64,000 bases of DNA from CAWANF01 sp963783355. Lineage in GTDB: Bacteria > Bacteroidota > Rhodothermia > Balneolales > DATFMH01. Positions 54,363 to 61,718 of this stretch are shown piece after piece (the stretch's first letter is position 1; each line of letters starts with the position of its first letter). The notes under the pieces are model-generated. The model was given only the letters and a program-made list of their open reading frames with translations, had not been told where the DNA came from and made no database searches. Both the position numbers and the translations under genes were made by a program. Location of the stretch: positions 193,410-257,409 of the forward strand of contig CAWANF010000012.1 of NCBI GenBank assembly GCA_963783355.1, in the 5' to 3' direction.

Positions 54363-55025
54363 ATGAGCACCACCGAAGATTTTTATAACGCTATTGCATC
54401 CGGCAATCAGGAACTTGTTGACCACCTGCTGAATCAGCATGTAGATTTACTCCAAACGGTTTCTCCAAACGGGATTTCTCCTATTCTATGGGCGTTGTAT
54501 AACCAGCACGAGAAACTTGCTGTTAAGTTAGCTGAACGAAAACCGAATCTGGACCTTTTTGAAGCCGTTTGTACCGGTGATATTCAACGATTACAGACGC
54601 TAATTCTCGACGAGAAAACAGACATCAAAGCCTTGTCGGGCGATGGATTCAGTGCCGCCGGTTATGCAGCCTTTTTTGGGCAGCTGGCTGCATTGGAGTT
54701 TTTATTGAAGCATAACGCAGATATTCATCAACCGTCAAAAAATCAGATGAGTGTATATCCTATTCATAGCGCATCGGCTAATTCAGATCCGGATATTTCT
54801 CTGAAAATGGTTCAATTGCTGCTTGAACATGGCGCCAATCCCAATGTCAGACAAAAAGGCGGTTGGGCTCCCCTGCACCAGGCTGTTAACAGGAAACATA
54901 TTTCCATGGTTAAAGTTTTGCTCGAACACGGAGCCGATCCCGATAGTGAAAGTGACGAGGGAGTGACTCCACGCAAAATCGCTTCTGATAAAAATCTGAA
55001 TGAAATAATTATGTTATTTAAATAA
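54363..55025 (+). CDS. Ankyrin-repeat protein
   Basis: This ~220-residue soluble protein is built almost entirely of ankyrin repeats. Clear ones are 'DGFSAAGYAAFFGQLAALEF', 'YPIHSASANSDPDISLKMVQ' and 'GGWAPLHQAVNRKHISMVKV', ending 'LLEHGADPD'. Ankyrin arrays bind other proteins; the partner is unknown. The ATG at 54363 follows a TTG at 54354 in frame. It lies close after carbonic anhydrase and may be co-transcribed. Confidence 0.88.
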   Translation: MSTTEDFYNAIASGNQELVDHLLNQHVDLLQTVSPNGISPILWALYNQHEKLAVKLAERKPNLDLFEAVCTGDIQRLQTLILDEKTDIKALSGDGFSAAGYAAFFGQLAALEFLLKHNADIHQPSKNQMSVYPIHSASANSDPDISLKMVQLLLEHGANPNVRQKGGWAPLHQAVNRKHISMVKVLLEHGADPDSESDEGVTPRKIASDKNLNEIIMLFK

Positions 55026-55042
55026 ATATTCGAATAAAAGTA

Positions 55043-55074
55043 AGGCCCACAAGGTGTTTGAGATTTTGTGGCCT
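55043..55074 (-). terminator. Weak terminator-like hairpin between convergent genes
   Basis: AGGCCCACAA (55043-55052) pairs with TTGTGGCCT (55066-55074) with one bulge. It sits between the ankyrin gene (plus) and the decayed T9SS module (minus), but no clear T-run follows. Confidence 0.4.
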
Positions 55075-55083
55075 GCTTTGATA

Positions 55084-55963
55084 CTATTTCAACAACAGCA
55101 TTTTCTTCACCAGCACTTTATTTCCCGCCTGCAGGCGATAAAAATAAAGCCCGCTGGACAGGTTCAGGGCATTAAAGATCGCCTGATGCCAGCCGGCCAT
55201 TTGCCTGCTGTCTACCAGCATCGCCACCCGCTGTCCCAAAACATTGTAAATCGTCAAGCGTACATTTACGGGCCCGGCCAGTTCATACCGGATCGTTGTC
55301 GTGGGATTGAACGGATTGGGATAATTGGGCCTGAGTGTTGTGACGCTGGGTTTTGCGGAGGTCATAAGTGCATCAGCTCCGCTTTTTCCCGACATACCCG
55401 AAGACACCGCTATTTCCGGGTCGCCTGGTTTCATGGCCTGCTGCATTTCATAGCGGGCAATGGCATACCTCTCTGTTACCTGTTTTTGAGGCACTCCCAT
55501 CGTTTCTTCCTCCTGTTCGACCTGATCCAACATCGCCAGAGCCTGTTGATAGGAACCCTGCTGTTCGAGCAGATTCATATCATCGGTCCTATTCATCAAC
55601 TTTCCCTGCGGGGACGTGATGAAGGGGGCATATTGCGTCACTTTTTCCCGAGCCTCCGCGAAACGTCCGAAACGATAGGCCTCATGTTCATCCATGAGCA
55701 TGAGAGGCTGGACCTGGGAAGCGGACAAATGAATTCCCCCGGATTCAGGCTCTGTTTACCCGCCAGATAATGCCCAATCATGCGGCCCCATAAAGCCCGG
55801 TCCTGAGCCATTTCATCACTTAAACTGGTATCCCCCGGGACATCAGATGCAGCTTATATAACTCCTGCATATCACTCATAAGGCTTTTGGAATCTGAGGC
55901 ATTCGTAATGTCATTCCACAGGGTATGAATCCGGTCCCGGCGAAGATCCTTTCTCTTTTTGAG
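55084..55963 (-). pseudogene. Frameshifted C-terminal linker and T9SS domain of the S53 gene (copy 1)
   Basis: Reading past the S53 stop codon, an out-of-frame module starts 'LKKRKDLRRDRIHTLWNDIT', continues as helices 'SLMSDMQELYKLHLMSRG', and later gives 'QPLMLMDEHEAYRFGRFAEA'. It ends in a T9SS type A sorting domain ('RPNYPNPFNPTTTIRYEL' to 'GLYFYRLQAGNKVLVKKM'). Relative to copy 2 it has lost one base in the C-run at 55832-55836 and one in the C5 run at 55736-55740 (C6 in copy 2). With the break at the upstream junction, at least three frame breaks separate the sorting domain from the peptidase. Confidence 0.75.
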
Positions 55964-56786
55964 TTCCGGCCTACGCCGTCATCCTTTGTACAGAAGATTC
56001 ATTTGCGCTGCTGCGTCGGGCAATGAGCTGCGGACCCTGAGCCGCCCGCGTGGGATAATTGCCGGAACTTACCCCGGCTCCGGTACTCGGATCATAACTT
56101 AAATACCCCGAATAGTCCACCGAACCGCTAAACAGAAAGGAACCCGGGCTGGCCGTGCCCCACCAGTTGCCATAGGCACCCACCGTGGCAGAATTTTGAT
56201 TATAGATTCGGCAGCAGGCTCCGTTGTTTGCTATAATTCCGTTATCCCCTTCGGACTGCGTACTGGCATCTCCCAATAAAAAGGCAGAAGATCCATCCAC
56301 AACCATCTGATTCTGAGGGAGATAATTGGCCACGCGGTTAAATCCGGGAATGTAGCCTACGCTCGCATTATAGACTAAAAAGTCCACATCACTGCCGCCG
56401 AGTACTTCCATGGCATTGGAATAGTTGAAATTGGTATCGTTTCCGGTTATGGCCGTGTTGTAAAAGTAGCGTGCCGGACTGTCGTAGAGCCATAATCCGT
56501 CCTGGGCATTATCCTGTATGGTGGTTTCATAGGTGCCAATATCGGCATGGTAGATGACCACGCCGACCGAAGTATTATCTTCCACCATACAGTTGTCCAG
56601 GTAACAATACGACTCCCCGCCGTCCCCTGCCTGGTCATTGTAGGAACTGATACCCCGCCAAGCGTTACGAAATGTACAGTTATAAAAATCATTGCCCGCA
56701 CTTTCCACATCCACATCTTCATACCCTCCGTCAAACAGGGTCCAGGTAAACTGGTTCCAGTTGCCCTGCAGGTAAATAATATTCCA
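55084..56786 (-). repeat. Shared C-terminal cassette, copy 1
   Basis: This ~1.7-kb segment (beta-helix end, linker, T9SS domain) is nearly the same as 60632-62542 once the 202-bp insertion there is removed. Homology stops abruptly at 'WNIIYLQGN' (forward 56786). Over about 235 beta-helix residues I count about 20 differences. It also looks richer in GC than the N-terminal peptidase part. Confidence 0.85.
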
Positions 56787-58715
56787 AGAACTGTTTGGAT
56801 CCAAGCGTAAAAATTTATCCGGATTGCCAGAACTACCGTTAACAACTATTTTTGAACCTGGTTTAACAATAATCCCAATGTTTGGTTCAAGGTATATATT
56901 GACTCCCTGAGAAATGGTTAAAGTTGCTCCATTACTAACTGTAATAAACTGGCTTGCTTTATAATATTTACTTGATAAGGTAGTGTTGCTTGTAATGGAG
57001 GCAGGTACAGAGGGCATGTCACTTGCTACAAGATAATTAATCAAAGCCTGACCATGAGGAGTTCCCCAACCTGTACACAAATCGTAACCAGATACGGTAG
57101 AGAATTTATTTGAGCTGTTTGGCCATTCATTATTCCCGGTAGTGATATCATGGAAACAATCCGTGTAAACATTCCCTTCACCAATAGAATAAAGACTAGG
57201 ATTGAGGAAACCAATCGGGCTGAAGCCATCATTTGCAGCTTGCTCATTGACCAGGGCCATAAAACCGGCCCAGAGTGGGGCCGCTGCACTTGTGCCCCCA
57301 TTAGAATAATCAGCTCCGTCAACCCTTGTATCGATACTATCCGCTACCATTGCTACATCTGGAATGTTTCGCATCGTAGTAGATCCTTGGTTATTGGACA
57401 TATCAACGTTTTGTTGCCAGGTCGGAATGGAATACTGTGTACTGATACCCCCTCCACTTCCAACATAACCACTAAGATAAACATATCCCTTATTCCAAAC
57501 TCTCTCAGATTTATATGAACCACCAGGACCATTGGTTGTTAAAAAAGTGCCCCCTACTATTGTGATATTAGGTGAATCAACTGGAAAAGGGATCTGACCA
57601 GTCCAGGCATCAGAATCTCCAGATGCCTGAAAAAAGGATTGCCCCTGATCAGCCATCTCCATAAAAACCTGTTCCGCTTGTGAATCGGCGGGACCACCGC
57701 TCGTCCAGGAACTGCTAATTTGTTTTGCAATATCATCACTCGCTATCTTACTTAGCATATAGTCCCACGCCGCAGCATAGCCTACTGAATCCGGCGGTGA
57801 TTCGTAAACCATCACTTTAGACAAACCCGGAGCCATTGAAATAGCCATTTCAATATCTAAACATACTTCACTTTCTTGTCCAGAAGGATTGCCAGTAAAT
57901 CCACCCAATAATACATTTTGCAGAGGAACATTCGGTAACCCAGCCTCGCTTTCGTAATTGGTTATATCGGTTGATGAATATCCATCGAATTGCAATAGTG
58001 CTACAGTTTGCCCTGTTCCCGTGAGGGTAGCATTAGGGGCGTAAGCGTCCCTAAAATCGTAACCTATAAAATCTCCTCCCGGTCCCGAACCCGTCCCATT
58101 AAAAGAAGAAGTATTCGAAGCTTTAGGAATCCGGATGTTCTTCTTAGAAACAGGGCGTGTATGGTAGAAATTGCTTAAGCCTTCTATCCGTAATATAGGA
58201 ACTTTTAAGTCAAGGGTTGGTTTCCGGTCAGGGGCAAAGAACATACGTGATTTATTCGGATGCATGTAGCGATTTAAGATTACATGAAACGCTCGTTCGA
58301 TCTTACCCACTTCTCCTCTCACTTCGATGGTCATCCGGTTTTTGGTGGTATCAATTATTATCAGTCCGTTTGCCTTACAAAAAGAGATGACCTGGTGATA
58401 ATCTGATTCAGTTGGCCCAAATTCTGCCGTGAATTGCTCAACAGTTTGATAGTGATGAAACATTGGACTGGCCGGATCATATATCTGGTGAAGACGTTTT
58501 TTGAGTGCTGCCTCATTGCGCAGGGGTAATCCAATGGTAAAGCTTAACTGATGGGTAGTATCCATTTGCCCGATCGGTTTGATTCCTAACCGAGCGATAG
58601 CCTTGGGAACATTCCCATGAATAATTTGCTGTCCATCGACAGAGATTGAAAAAACCGTCTCAAATAAGAGAACCAACACAACAGAAAACAAAAATGATAT
58701 TTTTATGTTTTTCAT
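55971..58715 (-). CDS. Secreted sedolisin (S53) serine-carboxyl peptidase with beta-helix C-terminus
   Basis: A signal peptide (residues 1-29) is followed by a pro-kumamolisin domain (~45-185, 'HQLSFTIGLPLRNEAALKK') and the S53 catalytic domain. The acid pair is E283/D287 in 'SEVCLDIEMA', the catalytic serine is S476 in 'GGTSAAAPLWAG', and the oxyanion aspartate is in 'ASGDSDAW'. From ~residue 640 a right-handed beta-helix follows ('NDFYNCTFRNAWRGIS', ending 'YGNWWGTASPGSF'). The frame stops after 'SVQRMTA', just before the decayed T9SS module, so normal surface sorting may be lost. Sedolisins are secreted acid-active endopeptidases. Confidence 0.88.
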   Translation of the reverse strand: MKNIKISFLFSVVLVLLFETVFSISVDGQQIIHGNVPKAIARLGIKPIGQMDTTHQLSFTIGLPLRNEAALKKRLHQIYDPASPMFHHYQTVEQFTAEFGPTESDYHQVISFCKANGLIIIDTTKNRMTIEVRGEVGKIERAFHVILNRYMHPNKSRMFFAPDRKPTLDLKVPILRIEGLSNFYHTRPVSKKNIRIPKASNTSSFNGTGSGPGGDFIGYDFRDAYAPNATLTGTGQTVALLQFDGYSSTDITNYESEAGLPNVPLQNVLLGGFTGNPSGQESEVCLDIEMAISMAPGLSKVMVYESPPDSVGYAAAWDYMLSKIASDDIAKQISSSWTSGGPADSQAEQVFMEMADQGQSFFQASGDSDAWTGQIPFPVDSPNITIVGGTFLTTNGPGGSYKSERVWNKGYVYLSGYVGSGGGISTQYSIPTWQQNVDMSNNQGSTTMRNIPDVAMVADSIDTRVDGADYSNGGTSAAAPLWAGFMALVNEQAANDGFSPIGFLNPSLYSIGEGNVYTDCFHDITTGNNEWPNSSNKFSTVSGYDLCTGWGTPHGQALINYLVASDMPSVPASITSNTTLSSKYYKASQFITVSNGATLTISQGVNIYLEPNIGIIVKPGSKIVVNGSSGNPDKFLRLDPNSSWNIIYLQGNWNQFTWTLFDGGYEDVDVESAGNDFYNCTFRNAWRGISSYNDQAGDGGESYCYLDNCMVEDNTSVGVVIYHADIGTYETTIQDNAQDGLWLYDSPARYFYNTAITGNDTNFNYSNAMEVLGGSDVDFLVYNASVGYIPGFNRVANYLPQNQMVVDGSSAFLLGDASTQSEGDNGIIANNGACCRIYNQNSATVGAYGNWWGTASPGSFLFSGSVDYSGYLSYDPSTGAGVSSGNYPTRAAQGPQLIARRSSANESSVQRMTA

Positions 58716-58901
58716 ATCCCCCCTTCAACCATTTTGAATTTTCATGTTTGATTATGTTATTAGGAATGGCAAATAAAAAAGCACTTTTCTCCTCATATGA
58801 GGGAAACGGTGATGGGTTCATATAATTTGCCTTTTTTGCCATGGACGACGCGGCAACGCCGTCCATAGTTTTAAGTGTCAAGACATTTCTTTTCCTTTTT
58901 C

Positions 58902-59891
58902 TTACTTGCGTAATTGCGATAACGGCAATTTGCTAATACTGTTATCGCCGATAAACAGCCACGAATCATTAGAGGCGAAAGAGATCGCTCCGGTACTATC
59001 AAACAGGGTCCAACTGGTTCCATTATTTCCGGAATAATAGATTCCATGGTTACTTCCCGCGAAAAGATCCGAACCGTTTGAGTAAAGTGCATTAATAGTA
59101 TGATCTGTTAATCCGTTATTTGCTTCTTTCCAACTAGCTCCATTGTTCGTAGTAACGAATATTCCACCTGTCGTGTCTCCAGGGAATTGAAACGCTGCCG
59201 CAAAGATATCATCGCCAATGGTGGCCAACCCTTGAAAGTCGTAATTGGTTGAATTAACCTCTTTCCAACTTGCCCCATTGTCGGAGGAACGATAAATCCC
59301 CTCTCCGGAAGTAGCTGCGAAAAGATCTCCCGAGAGGTGAACCAATCCTATCACCGAATGAGATAAACCGACAGTATCCGCTGCTGACCAATTGTGACCA
59401 TCGTTTGTAGTCATAAAAACCCCATGGTCCGTTCCGGCAAAGAGTGTTCCATTTATCATAGTAAAACAGTTAACATTCTCAATAAAACTGGAATTAGGCT
59501 CGGTCCAGGTCTTCCCGTTGTCTCTAGAAATTAGAACTTCACCGGTATATCCTCCACCGATACCTGCAAATATTGTATTACCGCTCCCAAAAAATGAAGT
59601 ATGTGTATAGGTACCATGGAAATTATAAGGATAGGTATTATCCACATGGATACTATCTACCTGTTGCCAATTTGCTCCGCTATCTTCCGAACGGAAAATG
59701 TAACTTATCGTACCAACAGACGAGGTACCCACGATGATCTGATTTCCATCAACATAAATATCTGTAATACCGAATCCATTCAGACCTAAATTCTGCATTC
59801 CAGCAGGATTCCTAGAACTGCCAAATATATCACAACCTGCAACAAGAATGACTGTAATAATCAAAATGATATTAACCGGTACGCGTTTCAT
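58902..59891 (-). CDS. Asp-box (BNR/sortilin-like) repeat lipoprotein
   Basis: The ATG at 59891 starts a lipoprotein signal 'MKRVPVNIILIITVILVAGC', preceded by an AGGAAG Shine-Dalgarno; the frame from 59987 adds nothing recognisable. The mature protein has six Asp-box motifs of the S-x-D-x-G-x-x-W type: 'SEDSGANWQQ', 'SRDNGKTWTE', 'TNDGHNWSA', 'SSDNGASWKE', 'TNNGASWKE' and 'SGNNGTSWTL'. This suggests a beta-propeller. No sialidase catalytic residues are obvious. Lying between the two cassette genes, it may belong to the same surface locus. Confidence 0.8.
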   Translation of the reverse strand: MKRVPVNIILIITVILVAGCDIFGSSRNPAGMQNLGLNGFGITDIYVDGNQIIVGTSSVGTISYIFRSEDSGANWQQVDSIHVDNTYPYNFHGTYTHTSFFGSGNTIFAGIGGGYTGEVLISRDNGKTWTEPNSSFIENVNCFTMINGTLFAGTDHGVFMTTNDGHNWSAADTVGLSHSVIGLVHLSGDLFAATSGEGIYRSSDNGASWKEVNSTNYDFQGLATIGDDIFAAAFQFPGDTTGGIFVTTNNGASWKEANNGLTDHTINALYSNGSDLFAGSNHGIYYSGNNGTSWTLFDSTGAISFASNDSWLFIGDNSISKLPLSQLRK

Positions 59892-60631
59892 AAGAATCTT
59901 CCTATTGAAAATAGTAATCCTAAAACCGTTACTTAATAGTATTTTTTTCCTGTTGTTCATTTCAGGATCTCCGGTCTGATTTCCCAAAAAACTTGAATAG
60001 ATTTTGGGTTAATCATCTATTTATCTAACAACTATTATTTAAGTCTAATTTCAGAAAATGACAATTCATTTTGCTGTGAATTTTGAACTATTTTGAATAT
60101 TTATTTGACTTATTTCATTATTTTACAACAACGGAATATAGATAAGTAATTGGAGTACAAGTAAAAAATATTTATTCTTTTATTTTTTATAGCCAGTTGT
60201 AAAAAATTATTTACAGAAGAGATGATTTTATAGGTAAAATAGTTTGTATGAGTCTATTCATTAAAGGCCTTAAACTCGTGCATCGGGACATTAAACTCAT
60301 CAAATAACAGGATATCACCTGCCCTGATATAAGGAGAGAGGGGAAAAAGTTAATTAGAACCAACCTATATCAGAAAACAAAGTCCATGACTAACTGCTCA
60401 TACTTAAGTAATTATATTTTCAATAGCAAATCATTTTTTAAAAATTGGATAATTTTGGCATAGTTTTAAACTGTATGTATTTGTCTTGATCAGAAAGAAA
60501 ATGGACTGATGTTAAAGCATATAGAATAAATAAAACTTTGAACGGAAGAAATTCAATAATAAATAAAAAAATAAAACCCACCAAAGTATTACATCTCTGG
60601 TGGGGTTTTCATTAGAAACATTATTTGAATC
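59892..60631. other. Long intergenic region between the Asp-box lipoprotein and cassette copy 2
   Basis: No convincing gene or RNA was seen in this ~740-bp AT-rich stretch. It includes the lipoprotein promoter region and the terminator hairpin near 60573-60609. Confidence 0.5.
60573..60609 (-). terminator. Terminator-like hairpin after cassette copy 2
   Basis: AAAACCCACCA (60573-60583) pairs with TGGTGGGGTTTT (60598-60609) with one bulge. On the minus strand it is followed by an AT-rich, T-containing tail, 23 bases after the end of the T9SS module. Confidence 0.7.
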
Positions 60632-61718
60632 TTATTTCAGCAGTAACATTTTCTTTACTAATATTTTATTTCCCGCCTGCAGGCGATAAAAATAAAGCCC
60701 GCTGGACAGGTTCAGGGCATTAAAGATCGCCTGATGCCAGCCGGCCATTTGCCGGCTGTCTACCAGCATCGCCACCCGCTGTCCCAAAACATTGTAAATC
60801 GTCAAGCGAACATTTACGGGCCCGGCCAGTTCATACCGGATCGTTGTCGTGGGGTTGAACGGATTAGGATAGTTAGGCCTGAGCGTAGTGACGCTGGGTT
60901 TTGAAGAGGCCATAAGCGCATCAGCTCTGCTTTTTGCCCGACATACCCGATGAGACACCGCTATTTCCGGGTCGCCGGGTTTCATGGCCTGCTGCATCTC
61001 ATAGCGGGCAATGGCATACCTCTCTGTCACCTGTTTTTGAGGTACCCCCATCGTTTCTTCCTCCTGTTCGACCTTATCCAACATCGCCAGGGCCTGTTGA
61101 CAGGAACCCTGCTGTTCGAGCAGATTCATATCATCGGTCATATTAACCCGGATTATTCACCAAGAAATTTTGTTGTGATCAAGGCGAAGATTAAAATGCG
61201 CATGAATCGTACAATAGTACATTGAATAAGTATTTTGATCTTCAACGCAGAGCGCGACAAAATTTCGCAGCGTTATTTTTTATAAGTTCTATTATTTACA
61301 CTGTGATATGTATTGTTTCTTATTATATATGCGAATAATTCGGGTTCATCAACTTTCCTTGTGGGGACGTAATGTAGGGGGCATATTGTGCCACTTTTTC
61401 CCGAGCCTCCGAGAAACGTCCGAAACGATAGGCCTCATGTTCATCCATGAGCATGAGAGGCTGGACCTGGGAAGCGGACAAATGAATTCCCCCCGGATTC
61501 AGGCTCTGTTTACCCGCCAGATAATGCCCAATCATGCTACCCCATAAAGCCCGGTCCCGGGCCATTTCATCACTAAAACTGGTATCTCCACGGGACATCA
61601 GGTGCAGCTTATACAACTCCCGCATATCACTCATAAGGCTTTTGGAATCGGAGGCCGTGGTAATGTCACTCCAAAGGGTATGAATCCGGTCCCGGCGTAA
61701 GATCCTTTTCTTTTTGAG
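60632..61718 (-). pseudogene. Interrupted C-terminal linker and T9SS domain (copy 2)
   Basis: The same linker and sorting domain as copy 1 follow the second large gene. It starts out of frame as 'LKKKRILRRDRIHTLWSDIT', runs 'MSDMRELYKLHLMSRGDTSF' to 'GKLMN', is interrupted by a 202-bp insertion at 61145-61346, and resumes as 'TDDMNLLEQQGSCQQALAML'. A short out-of-phase patch ('SHRVCRAKSRA') replaces copy 1's 'SSGMSGKSGA', then the T9SS domain is intact to the end. The sorting domain is cut off from its gene by a frame change and by the insertion. Confidence 0.75.
61145..61346. mobile_element. 202-bp MITE-like element with terminal inverted repeats
   Basis: AACCCGGATTATTCAC (61145-61160) matches the reverse complement of GCGAATAATTCGGGTT (61331-61346) at 14 of 16 positions. 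A second inverted pair, GAAATTTTGT (61164-61173) and ACAAAATTTC (61257-61266), lies inside. No coding frame is present. The exact insertion is shown by the empty site in cassette copy 1 (...CTATT|CATCAAC...). No target-site duplication is evident. The transposase would have to come from elsewhere in the genome. Confidence 0.75.

Noticed and set aside
55054..55770. Plus-strand 238-codon frame rich in His and Arg
   Set aside because: It is the complement of the conserved linker/T9SS module, which has clear family motifs on the minus strand.
61145..61346. Complete insertion sequence with transposase
   Set aside because: The element is only 202 bp with no coding frame, so it can only be a non-autonomous (MITE-like) element.
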